A stretch of DNA of 53,667 bases from Lysinibacillus halotolerans (GCF_003711845.1 NZ_RHLQ01000021.1:1-53667); one strand, 5' to 3'. Positions 17,240-27,643 are shown, counted from the stretch's first letter. Numbers and translations are program-made. Notes: generated by a model not told the origin, from the letters alone.

Positions 17240-18733
17240 CTATTGTTTCTCTTTTTCTGAATGTAACAAGTTTAAAGTTTCATCGAATTCATCTTCAATT
17301 TCATCATTTCGTTTATAAGTTAATAAACTTACAATAATCGCCAAAATTAAATTGATTGCAAAACCAGGTACAATTTCATATAGCATACCGGATAGCTCTT
17401 TATTTTGTCCCCAAATAAAGGCAACAACAGCCCCTACTACCATACCTGTTAGCGCACCAACATTTGTTAACTTTCTCCAATATAGAGCAAGTAAAATTGT
17501 TGGTCCAAACGCTGCACCAAATCCTGCCCAAGCAAATCCAACTAAATCTAAAATTGAACTGTCCGGGTTCCATCCTAATATTGCAGCAACGACTGAAACA
17601 ACAAGAACTGCTAAGCGACCTGCGAAAACATAATGTTTATCCGTCGCATCTTTTTTAAATAACGCTTTATACATATCTTCCACAAGGGCCGAAGATGTTA
17701 CAATCAATTGGGAAGAAATCGTACTCATAATAGCGGCTAGTATCGCAGCTAACATAATACCAGCAATAAATGGATGGAATAAAATTTGCCCCATAACAAT
17801 AAAGATTGTTTCTGGATCATCAATATTCCCACCATTTTGTTGGAAGTAGGCTAATCCAACTAGTGCAGTACCAATTGCACCAAATAAACTTAATATCATC
17901 CAACCAATACCGATACGACGGGCTTGTTTTGTTTCTTTTACCGATTTGATTGCCATGAATCGAACGATAATATGCGGTTGTCCAAAGTAACCAAGTCCCC
18001 AAGCAACAGAAGAAATAATCCCAGCTGCTGTTGCCGTTTGAGCAAACAAATTAAAGTGTTCTGGATTCACCGATTGAATGGAGTCGATTGTATCGCCAAA
18101 TCCACCAGTGAAAAACAAACCAATTGTCGGTACTAATATTAAAGCTAAAAACATAATAAGACCTTGTAAAAAGTCAGTGTAACTAACGGCTAAAAATCCG
18201 CCAAATAACGTATAGCCAACCGTCACGACGGCAACAACTAATAGACCTGTATGGTAATCAAAACCAAAGGAACTTTCAAAAAATTTACCGCCAGATACCA
18301 TACCTGATGATACATAGAATGTAAAGAATACTAAAATAACGATACCTGAAACGATACGAATTAATTTCGTCTTATCACGAAGACGGTTATCTAAAAAACT
18401 CGGAATCGTAATGGAATTTTTCGAAACTTGAGTATAAACCCGTAAACGAGGTGCAACAAAATACCAGTTTAGCCAAGCTCCTACCGTTAAACCAATTGCA
18501 ATCCATGCTTCTACTAAACCTGCAGTATAAATTGCACCTGGTAACCCCATTAGTAGCCATCCAGACATATCTGCTGCTCCAGCACTTAAGGCCGTGACAG
18601 CTGGACCTAAATCACGTCCGCCTAACATATAATCATTTAAATTCGTTGTTCTTTTATAGGCGTACCAACCAATAATAATCATTGTTAGCATGTAAATAAC
18701 AATGGCTAACAATTGAAAAGCGTGATCTGACAT
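17240..18733 (-). CDS. putP: Sodium/proline symporter
   Basis: SSS-family membrane protein of 497 residues with about 13 helices. It carries proline with Na+ for use as nutrient or osmoprotectant. The N-terminal NLNDYMLGGRDLGPAVTALSAGAADMSGW block, the GLGYFGQPHIIVRFMAI block and IMSTISSQLIVTSSALVEDMY are those of PutP/OpuE proteins. Sequence alone does not separate catabolic PutP from osmotic OpuE. No put catabolic genes are adjacent. GGGGG lies seven bases before the ATG. Confidence 0.88.
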   Translation of the reverse strand: MSDHAFQLLAIVIYMLTMIIIGWYAYKRTTNLNDYMLGGRDLGPAVTALSAGAADMSGWLLMGLPGAIYTAGLVEAWIAIGLTVGAWLNWYFVAPRLRVYTQVSKNSITIPSFLDNRLRDKTKLIRIVSGIVILVFFTFYVSSGMVSGGKFFESSFGFDYHTGLLVVAVVTVGYTLFGGFLAVSYTDFLQGLIMFLALILVPTIGLFFTGGFGDTIDSIQSVNPEHFNLFAQTATAAGIISSVAWGLGYFGQPHIIVRFMAIKSVKETKQARRIGIGWMILSLFGAIGTALVGLAYFQQNGGNIDDPETIFIVMGQILFHPFIAGIMLAAILAAIMSTISSQLIVTSSALVEDMYKALFKKDATDKHYVFAGRLAVLVVSVVAAILGWNPDSSILDLVGFAWAGFGAAFGPTILLALYWRKLTNVGALTGMVVGAVVAFIWGQNKELSGMLYEIVPGFAINLILAIIVSLLTYKRNDEIEDEFDETLNLLHSEKEKQ

Positions 18734-19002
18734 AATCCATCCCCCTTATTTCAATTTTTTTGAAAATAGTGTCGAATAATAGAAAATAAACGCGTATTCT
18801 AGAAACACTATTATTTGCTTATAATTTATCATACTTCATAATAATTGTATGTAAGATTTTTTAAAAAATAAAATTTTCAATATACTTCCATTATTATTTA
18901 ATTTTATAGTCCAATATATGAATATAAAAACTAGAATTTAGCACTTGTTAATAGAGCTATGTTAAACTATTTTCAACAATTTAAAAGTAGAGGCTGATTC
19001 AA

Positions 19003-20163
19003 ATGGACTTTGAACAAATGAAAGAACAATTTTTAAATCGTATTAATAGCCACCAATTAATTAATGCAACCTTTAGCCAACCACGGCAAAAATCAAACGA
19101 GTTAAAACGAGTGAAGTTAAAACCAATTGAACTAAAAGGGCTTTACCATATTCAATTGGAATATCAATACGAACGTATTTTAAAACATGAAAATATTTTA
19201 TTAGAAAAGTTTTCCGATTCCTTCGATATATTATTACAGCAATTTCGTCAAATTCATGCCCAATTTACGGATGAAAAAATACACATACAATTGTCGAAAA
19301 AAAATAAAGTACTTTGGAAAGTTGAAAAACTTGAAAAAGCAAAACAAGTTAACCTTTCCCATAACCGTAAAAAGCAATATTTACTTGATGAATCGACACC
19401 ATATCCTTTCCTTATTCGTCTTGGTGTTCAAACGGAAGATGGGAAAGTGAAAAAGCAAAAGTTTGATAAATTTCGACAAATTAACCGTTTCGTTGAGTTT
19501 ATCGATGATTCATTACAACATTTACCTAAAGATCGACAAATTCGAATTCTTGACTTTGGTTCAGGAAAATCCTATTTAACCTTTGCCTTATATCATTATT
19601 TAAAAATCGAAAAGGGATTAGACATACGAGTAACTGGACTGGATTTGAAAAAAGAAGTTATAGAAGAATGTAATCGTATTGCTCATGATCTACATTATGA
19701 TCAGCTTGAATTTTTAGTGGGTGATATTAATGATTATAATGATGAAAATGCAGTGGATATGGTTGTAACATTACATGCTTGTGACGTTGCGACAGATCTG
19801 GCTTTGGCCCGTGCCGTTAAATGGGGAGCAAAAGTTATTTTAAGTGTTCCTTGTTGCCAGCACGAATTAAATAGACAACTAAATGCACCTGCCCTAGATA
19901 TTATGATGCAGCACGGTTTAATTAAGGAACGATTTGCTTCCCTTGCAACTGACTCCATTAGGGCGGAAATATTAACTTTAGCCGGCTATGATACACAACT
20001 TTTAGAGTTCATCGATATCGAACATACACCTAAAAATATTTTAATTCGTGCTTACTTTACTGGAAAAAAACCATCATTAGAACAGCTTGAACGCTACAAT
20101 TCGTTTATTCAATTTTTATCTGCAGAACCATTTTTACAAAAAGAACTTCAACAGTATTTTTAA
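19003..20163 (+). CDS. Class I SAM-dependent methyltransferase (METTL25/GSTCD-like)
   Basis: Cytosolic protein of 386 residues. Residues 1-150 form a poorly characterised N-terminal region ending near HNRKKQYLLDES. The Rossmann-fold methyltransferase begins with ILDFGSGKSYLTF near 184 (SAM motif I), followed by the acidic TGLDLKKE (motif II), HACDVATDLAL and SVPCCQHEL. That last Cys-Cys segment is typical of the Methyltransf_32 group related to eukaryotic METTL25 and GSTCD. The substrate is unknown, with RNA or protein both possible. Divergent from putP, with its own terminator. Confidence 0.72.
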   Translation: MDFEQMKEQFLNRINSHQLINATFSQPRQKSNELKRVKLKPIELKGLYHIQLEYQYERILKHENILLEKFSDSFDILLQQFRQIHAQFTDEKIHIQLSKKNKVLWKVEKLEKAKQVNLSHNRKKQYLLDESTPYPFLIRLGVQTEDGKVKKQKFDKFRQINRFVEFIDDSLQHLPKDRQIRILDFGSGKSYLTFALYHYLKIEKGLDIRVTGLDLKKEVIEECNRIAHDLHYDQLEFLVGDINDYNDENAVDMVVTLHACDVATDLALARAVKWGAKVILSVPCCQHELNRQLNAPALDIMMQHGLIKERFASLATDSIRAEILTLAGYDTQLLEFIDIEHTPKNILIRAYFTGKKPSLEQLERYNSFIQFLSAEPFLQKELQQYF

Positions 20164-20194
20164 TTCAAAACTCTTCATAAAATCAAATTAATGG

Positions 20195-20240
20195 GCAAGT
20201 ATATTATTGTAGGAGAATAATCGTACTCTAATATGCTTGC
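20195..20240 (+). terminator. Terminator of the methyltransferase gene
   Basis: A 12-bp stem pairs GCAAGTATATTA with TAATATGCTTGC (one mismatch), with a long loop, and is followed by TTTTCTATTT. Confidence 0.7.
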
Positions 20241-20391
20241 TTTTCTATTTGTGAACTCTTTTTATGTTACAGCAATGTAAATTTTGTGAAATGAAACATT
20301 TAAGGTGTATAGATTTTTTTAAAATTTTGTTATGATTATTTAGGTTTAAAATAACTATTAAAAATTTGCACATATACCAGGGGGCATTTTC

Positions 20392-21012
20392 ATGTTTAGT
20401 CCAAAAAAATCAGATCCATTTTTCTTATCTTTACACAAGATAGCAGAAAATATGAGAGAGGCTGTTCATTACGCAAGAGATTTTAAAATCAATTCCATAG
20501 CGGATTTAAAAGAACTTAGTGTTCGAATGAAAAAGTATGAAACAGATGGCGATAAATTAATTCATGAGTTAATCGTTATGTTAAACAAATCTTTCATGAC
20601 ACCAATTGAACGTGAAGATATTTTAGCTTTAGCTAACAAAATGGATGATGTACTTGATGGAGCAGAGCATTGTATCGCACATTTTGAAATGTTTTCATTT
20701 ATTGAAATCGATGAATCGATGGAAAAATTCTTAGACTATATTTCAAAAAGTGCCGATGAAATCGTTGCAGCAACAGATCTTTTAAATAAAAAGGACTTAG
20801 TTGCAATGCGTAAACATATTATCCTTATTAAGGATTATGAACGCGAATGTGATGAAATTTCACGTTCATCTACAAAGCAACTATTTTTAAATGAAAAGGA
20901 TCCAATCCGTCTAATTAAAATGCGCGACATCTATGATCAACTAGAAGAAATCGCTGACTCTACTCAAGATGTAGCGAATACATTAGAAACAATTATTATG
21001 CGTAACGCGTAG
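20392..21012 (+). CDS. DUF47 (PhoU-like) phosphate transport accessory protein
   Basis: All-helical cytosolic protein of 206 residues in the DUF47/PhoU_div family, related to B. subtilis YkaA. Typical acidic helix motifs are ANKMDDVLDGAEHC near residue 83 and YERECDEISRSSTKQLF near 150, which in PhoU-like proteins hold metal clusters. It lies 18 bases upstream of the Pit transporter in the same direction, the arrangement widely conserved in bacteria. It probably modulates or assists Pit. Its SD GGGGG is eight bases before the ATG. Confidence 0.88.
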   Translation: MFSPKKSDPFFLSLHKIAENMREAVHYARDFKINSIADLKELSVRMKKYETDGDKLIHELIVMLNKSFMTPIEREDILALANKMDDVLDGAEHCIAHFEMFSFIEIDESMEKFLDYISKSADEIVAATDLLNKKDLVAMRKHIILIKDYERECDEISRSSTKQLFLNEKDPIRLIKMRDIYDQLEEIADSTQDVANTLETIIMRNA

Positions 21013-21030
21013 AATCAGGAGATTTTATAA

Positions 21031-22047
21031 ATGGATACTATATTAATACTTACAATATTAGTCGTAATCTTCGCCTTAGCTTTCGACTTTATAAACGGTT
21101 TCCATGATACAGCAAACGCAATCGCTACTTCCGTATCAACTCGTGCTTTACCACCACGGGTTGCTGTATTATTGGCTGCTGTCATGAACTTTTTAGGGGC
21201 AATTACATTTGTTGGAGTGGCAAAGGCTATTGCAAAAGATATCGTTGATCCCTTTTCATTGAACGTAACGCCAGATGATACAACTGGTACAGTCGTTATT
21301 TTAGCAGCATTATTATCTGCTATTACTTGGAACTTATTAACATGGTATTTCGGTATACCATCAAGTTCTTCCCATACATTAATCGGTTCTATTGCCGGGG
21401 CAGCTATTGCGGCAGCTGGATTTGGAATATTAAATTACGGTGGTTTTTCAAGTATTATCATCGGTTTAATCGCTTCTCCATTTTTAGCATTAGCTATAGG
21501 ATTTATCTTTATGTCCGCATTTAAAGTAATTTTTAAAAATTTCAACCTTTATCGAACAAATAAAGGTTTCCGTACAGTCCAAATTTTCACAGCGGCTATT
21601 CAATCCTTTACCCACGGTACAAACGATGCTCAAAAAGCAATGGGTATTATTACGATGGCTTTAATTGCTGCCGGCTTACAATCAACGGATGAAGTACAAG
21701 AATGGGTACGAATTGCCTGTGCCATTGCAATGGGTCTTGGTACTTCAGTTGGTGGTTATAAAATCATCAAAACGGTCGGTGGTAAAATTATGAAAATCCG
21801 CCCTGTAAACGGGGCAGCTGCCGACTTAGCATCTGCATCCGTAATTTTCGGTGCAACACTTATTCATTTACCAGTTTCAACTACCCACGTCATTTCTTCT
21901 GCTATTATGGGGGTTGGATCTGCACAACGGGTTAAAGGTGTAAAATGGGGAGTTGCTCGTAAAATCGTTTTAACTTGGATTATTACAATGCCAATATCAG
22001 CGGTGATGGCAGGAATTTTCTTCCTTATCCTTAACCTATTCTTCTAA
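21031..22047 (+). CDS. pit: Low-affinity inorganic phosphate transporter
   Basis: PiT-family membrane protein of 338 residues that carries (metal-)phosphate with protons. Both inverted-repeat signatures are present, DFINGFHDTANAIATSVSTRAL at the N terminus (GFHDTANA core) and THGTNDAQKAMGI in the second half, plus LIHLPVSTTHVISSAIMGVG. The segment IPSSSSHTLIGSIAGAA is the matching first-half loop. It is cotranscribed with the DUF47 gene and ends in a strong terminator. Confidence 0.93.
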   Translation: MDTILILTILVVIFALAFDFINGFHDTANAIATSVSTRALPPRVAVLLAAVMNFLGAITFVGVAKAIAKDIVDPFSLNVTPDDTTGTVVILAALLSAITWNLLTWYFGIPSSSSHTLIGSIAGAAIAAAGFGILNYGGFSSIIIGLIASPFLALAIGFIFMSAFKVIFKNFNLYRTNKGFRTVQIFTAAIQSFTHGTNDAQKAMGIITMALIAAGLQSTDEVQEWVRIACAIAMGLGTSVGGYKIIKTVGGKIMKIRPVNGAAADLASASVIFGATLIHLPVSTTHVISSAIMGVGSAQRVKGVKWGVARKIVLTWIITMPISAVMAGIFFLILNLFF

Positions 22048-22057
22048 TCATTTGATG

Positions 22058-22085
22058 AAACCAAACGAAAACTTTCGTTTGGTTT
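22058..22085 (+). terminator. Terminator of the DUF47-pit operon
   Basis: A 13-bp perfect stem (AAACCAAACGAAA and complement) with a two-base loop ending in TTTTTTAT, 11 bases after the pit stop. Confidence 0.9.
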
Positions 22086-22100
22086 TTTATATAAAAAAGA

Positions 22101-22121
22101 GCTAAAGTAGATTACTTTAGC
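22101..22121 (-). terminator. Terminator of the small-protein operon
   Basis: A 9-bp perfect stem (GCTAAAGTA / TACTTTAGC, loop GAT), then TCTTTTTTAT on the minus strand, 14 bases after the small ORF at 22135. Confidence 0.8.
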
Positions 22122-22134
22122 CCTTTCGATGATA

Positions 22135-22308
22135 TTATAAACGAATTATTTCTCCCTCTTTAACAGGAGTTAACAATGAAGTTTCATTATTTGTTGTATC
22201 TTTTTTCGGTTCATATGTAGCGAAGAATATTTGCATCGCAATTACTATTAATAAACAAACTACTACGATAAATCCAACAAAATAAATGGCCACTTTTTTC
22301 CCGTTCAT
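22135..22308 (-). CDS. Small single-span membrane protein, 57 residues, unknown function
   Basis: This ORF is shorter than common cut-offs. It begins MNGKKVAIYFVGFIVV and has one hydrophobic helix at about residues 6-29, then a polar tail ending KEGEIIRL that should face outside under the positive-inside rule. AAGGGG lies ten bases before the ATG. It sits 16 bases after the stop of the upstream 152-residue gene and just before a good minus-strand terminator, so it fits as the last gene of that operon. I do not recognise the family. Confidence 0.7.
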   Translation of the reverse strand: MNGKKVAIYFVGFIVVVCLLIVIAMQIFFATYEPKKDTTNNETSLLTPVKEGEIIRL

Positions 22309-22324
22309 TATTATGTTTCCCCTT

Positions 22325-22783
22325 TTATTTTTTCAACTTAAATCCTTCTTCTTGTAAATAATTCATCGCTGCCTCACGGGTTCCAAAGGACTCTTCTAAA
22401 TTATTTTGATGATAAATATCCCAATTCCACTGATCATGAACTAGTGTTAAAATGGTCCCATCACGGGAAACCCATGTTTCTTCAATTGGTGTATCCGTCT
22501 CTTCCGACAAGTAATCAATTGAATCCTGAATAATTTCCCGTAATGATTTTTCATCAAAATCGCGAATGTTGACTAAGCCTTTATCATTTGCCAACTTCTC
22601 ATATTTTAGCAAGTCTCCTACGTAAACGAATCCATTACCGTTCGGATGTAACTTTTCAACAACAATCGTTTTTTCGTATAGGCTTTCTTCAAAATGATAG
22701 TTTAATCGTTTTAATGAAATTTCCTTTTTCATTAATTCAGGAAACGATTCAATGATTGATTGCTTTTGTTCAAATGATAACAT
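22325..22783 (-). CDS. Conserved hypothetical protein, 152 residues
   Basis: Soluble, acidic protein without signal peptide or membrane segment. I do not recognise the family. The N-terminal half reads as alternating strands (RLNYHFEESLYEKTIVVEKLHPNGNGFVYVGDL), and the C-terminal part contains DGTILTLVHDQWNWDIYH and ends with a short helix REAAMNYLQEEGF. AAGGAG lies seven bases before the ATG. It is followed at 16 bases by the small membrane protein and preceded at 30 bases by the AI-2E-family gene, so the three may be cotranscribed. Confidence 0.7.
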   Translation of the reverse strand: MLSFEQKQSIIESFPELMKKEISLKRLNYHFEESLYEKTIVVEKLHPNGNGFVYVGDLLKYEKLANDKGLVNIRDFDEKSLREIIQDSIDYLSEETDTPIEETWVSRDGTILTLVHDQWNWDIYHQNNLEESFGTREAAMNYLQEEGFKLKK

Positions 22784-22813
22784 GTATGAACTCCTTCGTA
22801 TATCTACTAGTAA

Positions 22814-23893
22814 TTATACCGTCTTAGTAGCAGCCTCTTTTATTTTTTTCCGTTCTTCGTAAATATTTTTTACGATAACTTTAATAACCGCATAAGTTGG
22901 AATGGCGATAATAATGAAAATAAAGCCGCCAATATTACCTGCTGCTAAAACAATCGTAATAACGGTTAACGGATGTACATCTAATGTTTTCCCCATAATA
23001 TTAGGTGTAATTAAGTTACTTTCTATTTGTTGAGCAACTAAAGTAATCACCCCAACCCAAACAACTAAAATTGGGTCTTGTACAATTGCAACGACAAGAG
23101 CCGGCGCTAATGATATCCATGGTCCGATAAATGGAATCATATTCATAAAGAATGCAAAAATCGATAGTAATAGTGCATAATCTAGATCGATAATTAAGTA
23201 TCCAATAAACATCATCGAAGCTAAAATTAAACTAATTAATACTTGTCCTTGAACATAATTTCTTAATACATTATCGATATCTGATAAAGTTTCCTTTACC
23301 CATGTACGTCTTTCTCCTGAAAAGATTTTATAAATATTTGGCGCAAACTTTTCATGGTCTTTTAACATATAAATAAAGAAGAACGGTACTAAAATTAAAG
23401 TAAACACTGCTGAAAACGTTCCGCTGACAAAAGAGACGATATATTTACTCCCTGTCATAGCAATTTCTTGAATCGAGTTAGAAATAGAGTCAACAAAATT
23501 TTCTACCTGTGGAGGCAAATTATCTTTGTTATCTAGTACTATATCTGCTGTATCCATTATTTTATCTCCTATATAAGGAGCGTTTTTCACTAAATTGTTT
23601 ACCTGTTCCGAAATTGGATTACCGATTAATAAAAGAATTCCTGTTACGATACCTGCTAATAATAAGATGATTGTAGAAATGCTCGCCCATCTTGGAGCAC
23701 CCTTTTTTTCCATAATTCTTTGTAATGGTTCAGATATGTAATAAAGTACACCGCCTAACAACAACGGAATAAATATCGTTTTAATAATGATAAAAATCGG
23801 ATTAAAAATCCAATGAATTTCGACAACATATTTAATAATTAAAAGTGCTATGATAATTCCTATACCAACTTGAAACCATACTTTTTTTGTCAT
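22814..23893 (-). CDS. AI-2E family transporter (PerM/YueF-like)
   Basis: Integral membrane protein of 359 residues. The family pattern is clear: two N-terminal helices, a long hydrophilic central region at about 85-145 (including GDKIMDTADIVLDNKDNLPP), then about five helices with the conserved FFMNMIPFIGPWISLAPALVVA block. Members are linked to autoinducer-2 export, Na+ or H+ antiport, or envelope functions, so the substrate is open. AAAGGAGG precedes the ATG. It is first of a probable three-gene minus-strand operon with the hypothetical and small membrane proteins. Confidence 0.8.
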   Translation of the reverse strand: MTKKVWFQVGIGIIIALLIIKYVVEIHWIFNPIFIIIKTIFIPLLLGGVLYYISEPLQRIMEKKGAPRWASISTIILLLAGIVTGILLLIGNPISEQVNNLVKNAPYIGDKIMDTADIVLDNKDNLPPQVENFVDSISNSIQEIAMTGSKYIVSFVSGTFSAVFTLILVPFFFIYMLKDHEKFAPNIYKIFSGERRTWVKETLSDIDNVLRNYVQGQVLISLILASMMFIGYLIIDLDYALLLSIFAFFMNMIPFIGPWISLAPALVVAIVQDPILVVWVGVITLVAQQIESNLITPNIMGKTLDVHPLTVITIVLAAGNIGGFIFIIIAIPTYAVIKVIVKNIYEERKKIKEAATKTV

Positions 23894-23994
23894 TTACACA
23901 ACCTCCTTTCCACATTGTTCCAACAATCATAATTTCCTATTCAACCATTATATACTATTTTTGATTTTATAATATGAAATAGAAAGAAACTACA

Positions 23995-24031
23995 AAAAAA
24001 CTCCCGAAAGATTAACTTTCGAGAGTTTTTT
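23995..24031 (-). terminator. Terminator of the M3 peptidase gene
   Basis: Stem AAAAAACTC..GAAAG / CTTTC..GAGTTTTTT with a five-base loop and one small internal loop, just after the peptidase stop. Confidence 0.85.
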
Positions 24032-24034
24032 AAA

Positions 24035-25732
24035 CTATAATGCCACATCGTCTACGGAGTTTAAATATTCTTCAATGGCATCGATGACCGATTCCACACA
24101 ACCATCCTCAAATGGAGAAATTAATCCCGCTTCTTTTACTAGTTTAGTAAATGACATGGAACCACCTAAGCTACAAAGGTGAAGATAATCCTTCCACGCT
24201 GCTTCAAAGTCTTCCCTTGAACGTTTCCAAAATTGGAACGCACATACTTGAGCTAATGTATAATCAATATAATAGAATGGGCTACCATAAATGTGGCCTT
24301 GACGTTGCCAGAATCCACCTGCCTCTAAATATTCATAACCGTCATAATCACGGTGAGGTAAATATTTGTCTTCGATTTCTTTCCAAGCCTGCTTCCGTTG
24401 AGCAGGTGTCATTGCTGGATTTTTATAGACTACATGTTGGAATTCGTCGACTGCAACACCGTATGGTAAAAATAGTAATCCACTACTTAAATGGGTGAAT
24501 TTATATTTTTCTGTTTCTTCTTTAAAGAATAATTCCATCCATGGCCAAGTAAAGAACTCCATACTCATGGAATGAATTTCAGCAGATTCATATGTTGGCC
24601 ATAAATATTCTGGTATCCCGATATTGCGACTAGAATAAACTTGGAACGCATGACCCGCTTCATGTGTTAATACATCGATATCTCCGGAAGTACCATTAAA
24701 GTTAGAGAAAATGAACGGTGAATCGTAATTATCGATAAATGTACAATAACCTCCGCTTTCTTTCCCTTTTTTCGCCTCTAAATCCATTAGTTCACGGTCA
24801 ATCATATAATTGAAAAATTCACCTGTTTCACTGGAAAGTTCTTCATACATTTTTTTGCCGTTTTCCACGATCCACGCAGGATCACCTTGTGGTTTTGCAT
24901 TACCTGATAGAAAATTTAGTCCTTCATCATAAAATTTAAAATCGCTAATTCCTATACGTTTTGCTTGTCTTTCATAAAGTTTTGTTGCTAAAGGTACAAT
25001 TAGTTTTTGAACTTGATCACGGAAATTCGCAACCATTTCTTCGTTGTAATCAATACGATCCATATTGATATAGCCTAATTCAACGTAATTTTTATAACCG
25101 AGGGTCGTTGCGATTTGATGGCGAAGATGAACTAGCTTATCATAAATTTCATCAAACTTTTCCCCATTTTCTGCAAAGAAGTTAAAACGTGCTTTCATCG
25201 CTTCTTTACGGACTTCTCGATCAGTAGATTCACCATATGGTGTTAGTTGGGCAAGTGTTAATGTTTTACCATCAAATTCAATTTGTGCAGAAGCCACTAA
25301 CTTGTTATATTCGGAAACAAGTTTGTTCTCCTGTTGCATTAGCTCAATGACTTCTGGAGAAAAGGCTTTAATTTGATTTTCAGCTAACGCAAATAGCTGT
25401 GTTCCCCATTTTTCTTCTAATTGCTTTCGGAAAGGCGAATTAACAAGTTCTTTATAGTATTCAAAAGTAAGTTCTTCAAATTGGGGTGAAATTTCGTCTA
25501 AATAATCCCGTTCCTTTTGATAAAATTCATCATTTGTATCAATTGAAGCCCGTACATATACTAAATTGGCTTGTGTAGAAAAATCATTTCGGAAAGCATT
25601 AATTTTTTTAATAATTTCACTTTGAGTTTCAACAGAATTAGCATTTTTAAACTGTTCGATTAATTCTCGAATATTTTTCTTTAGTTCATCTAAGTTTGGT
25701 CTTTTATATTCATAATCCTTGAATGTAACCAT
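24035..25732 (-). CDS. M3-family oligoendopeptidase
   Basis: Zinc metallopeptidase of 565 residues that degrades short cytosolic peptides, of the M3 type that is not PepF. The HEXXH motif is in LTHEAGHAFQ near residue 357, and the third ligand is expected in the following ESAEIHSMSMEFFTWP helix. The start at 25732 is preferred because AGGGG lies eight bases upstream and inside the longer GTG-started version. It is monocistronic with its own terminator. Confidence 0.88.
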   Translation of the reverse strand: MVTFKDYEYKRPNLDELKKNIRELIEQFKNANSVETQSEIIKKINAFRNDFSTQANLVYVRASIDTNDEFYQKERDYLDEISPQFEELTFEYYKELVNSPFRKQLEEKWGTQLFALAENQIKAFSPEVIELMQQENKLVSEYNKLVASAQIEFDGKTLTLAQLTPYGESTDREVRKEAMKARFNFFAENGEKFDEIYDKLVHLRHQIATTLGYKNYVELGYINMDRIDYNEEMVANFRDQVQKLIVPLATKLYERQAKRIGISDFKFYDEGLNFLSGNAKPQGDPAWIVENGKKMYEELSSETGEFFNYMIDRELMDLEAKKGKESGGYCTFIDNYDSPFIFSNFNGTSGDIDVLTHEAGHAFQVYSSRNIGIPEYLWPTYESAEIHSMSMEFFTWPWMELFFKEETEKYKFTHLSSGLLFLPYGVAVDEFQHVVYKNPAMTPAQRKQAWKEIEDKYLPHRDYDGYEYLEAGGFWQRQGHIYGSPFYYIDYTLAQVCAFQFWKRSREDFEAAWKDYLHLCSLGGSMSFTKLVKEAGLISPFEDGCVESVIDAIEEYLNSVDDVAL

Positions 25733-25853
25733 CTTTTGCACCCCTCTACTTTTCACAATTCACTTCATTATCTATTATTAACGATTTCTCCCAAAAGAGC
25801 AACTATTCTGATAATTTTTAAACTTAATAGAATCGTTTTCTACCTACAAGATA

Positions 25854-25887
25854 AAAAGTACACTCATTTAAAAATGAATGTACTTTT
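25854..25887 (-). terminator. Terminator of the chemoreceptor gene
   Basis: Stem AAAAGTACA.TCATTT / AAATGA.TGTACTTTT with one mismatch, shortly after the chemoreceptor stop. Confidence 0.8.
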
Positions 25888-25894
25888 CAAATAA

Positions 25895-27643
25895 TTAAAT
25901 TTTAAATTTACTTATTTCTTCAATCATTTCTTTAGAAGTTGATTCAAGTAACGCAACAACTTCTTCAAGTTTATCGACCATATTAACTTGAACGTCCGTT
26001 GATCCTGCCACTTCTTTTGTTTGATTCGTCGTATTGGATACAAGTTTATTCATCTCTTCCGTAGATGCTAATATTTCCTCTGAACTTGCAGACATTTGTT
26101 CAATTACGGCTGAGTCATCTTGTATTTTAGAGTTTACTGCGGATACAACTGTTAAAATTTGATTTAACATTTGACCAATTTCCATAACCGACTGGTTCCC
26201 CATTTTTACTTCTTCTGTGCTATTTTCCATTTCTTCTAAAGCTTTATTACTAATTAGCACGAATGTTTGAAGATGGTTTTGAATATCATCGGCAGAGCTT
26301 TTCGACATTTCCGCAAGTTTTCGAACTTCATCAGCAACGACAGCAAAGCCTTTCCCAGCTTCTCCTGCCCGCGCAGCTTCAATAGCAGCATTTAATGCAA
26401 GGAGATTCGTTTGATCAGCAATGTTCGTAATAATCGAAACCATCTCTTTTATAGAACTGAATTTTTCTCCCATTTCCCGTACATAACTTTCTGTATGTAC
26501 AACGGATGTCTCCACATTTTGAATTTGAGAGACAACTTGTTGGGCATGTTCTACACTTGTAGTTACTAAACTTGTCATTTCAGTAGATGACTCGGCAATT
26601 TCAGAAGTTGTATCCGCCAACCGTTGAATACCAATGGACATTTCATTCATCGCTTGTGTCACTTCTTTATTACTTTCTTCTTGTTGGTCGCTACTAGAAG
26701 CAATTTCAATAATGCTAGAAGCAATGGTCGTAGTCGACTTTCCTACTTGAGTCGCTGCATTTTCCAATTCTACAACTACTTGTTCCAAATTTTTTGATTT
26801 ACTATTTATTTTCAATAGTGATTGGGACAAATTGTTTAAAGCTTGCGAAAAGGTTTTAGAAAAGATGGCAATTTCATTATTTTGTTTTAACTTTAAAGTA
26901 GATAGTGTTTCATTAACACCTTTTAAATTTCCTTCGGATAATTGATTCGATGCTTCTTTTAACACATCTAATGGTTTTAAAGATTTATTTACATAACGAT
27001 AAACAATATATAACCCTACCAATATAATGATTAAAAAGATGACTCCGATTTTTGGAACAATTCCCATCATTACATTTGAACTTACTTCATCCACATAGGA
27101 AGCATCAATATCAACACCTAAAAAGGCAACGACTTCACCATTTTTATCTTTCATCGGTACTGTACCTGAAATATATTCACCGAAATCACTACTTAATAAA
27201 TCAGAATGGTAGGATCCATCTTTCAATGCTTTTTGTAAATGTTCGTAGGTAGTTGATTCAGACTTATCACCAATAGCAGCTGCATTTTCCGTATCATCTG
27301 CAGGCATACCATCTACTAAAAATGTGACCTCTTCCCCTTTTTCAGGAACTGCATATGTATAGGCATAAAGAACACCATTCATTTCACGTAAACTGTTTAA
27401 TTGTTCTCTTAACTCCCAATATAAGTCGTTTTCCTCCGGATTCGCCGCTAATTCTTTATATTGTTCAACATCGATAAAGTTCAACATATTATTAGCGATT
27501 TCAACCGTTCTTTCCCCGACCGCTTCCTGTACTGATTCTCTCGAATTATACATCATTGTAAAAGTATAAATGCCTAATAATAAAACAAAAACAACGATAA
27601 TAATGAAGAGAATCTGTCTTGATAACCGTTTCCCCTTGTTCAT
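25895..27643 (-). CDS. Methyl-accepting chemotaxis protein
   Basis: Transmembrane chemoreceptor of 582 residues. TM1 lies at about 10-30, followed by an extracellular Cache-like sensor at about 35-190 ([33 protein letters not shown]), TM2 at about 198-218, a HAMP region and the cytoplasmic signalling hairpin. The CheA/CheW-contact tip contains [17 protein letters not shown] and [15 protein letters not shown] near residues 417-445. It senses an unknown small molecule and signals through CheW-CheA. No other chemotaxis genes are nearby. AAAGGAG precedes the ATG. Confidence 0.92.
   Translation of the reverse strand: MNKGKRLSRQILFIIIVVFVLLLGIYTFTMMYNSRESVQEAVGERTVEIANNMLNFIDVEQYKELAANPEENDLYWELREQLNSLREMNGVLYAYTYAVPEKGEEVTFLVDGMPADDTENAAAIGDKSESTTYEHLQKALKDGSYHSDLLSSDFGEYISGTVPMKDKNGEVVAFLGVDIDASYVDEVSSNVMMGIVPKIGVIFLIIILVGLYIVYRYVNKSLKPLDVLKEASNQLSEGNLKGVNETLSTLKLKQNNEIAIFSKTFSQALNNLSQSLLKINSKSKNLEQVVVELENAATQVGKSTTTIASSIIEIASSSDQQEESNKEVTQAMNEMSIGIQRLADTTSEIAESSTEMTSLVTTSVEHAQQVVSQIQNVETSVVHTESYVREMGEKFSSIKEMVSIITNIADQTNLLALNAAIEAARAGEAGKGFAVVADEVRKLAEMSKSSADDIQNHLQTFVLISNKALEEMENSTEEVKMGNQSVMEIGQMLNQILTVVSAVNSKIQDDSAVIEQMSASSEEILASTEEMNKLVSNTTNQTKEVAGSTDVQVNMVDKLEEVVALLESTSKEMIEEISKFKI

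Noticed and set aside
20250-20391. PhoP boxes upstream of the DUF47-pit operon
   Set aside because: TTACA-like words occur but not at the required 11-bp period. A+T-rich sequence gives these by chance.
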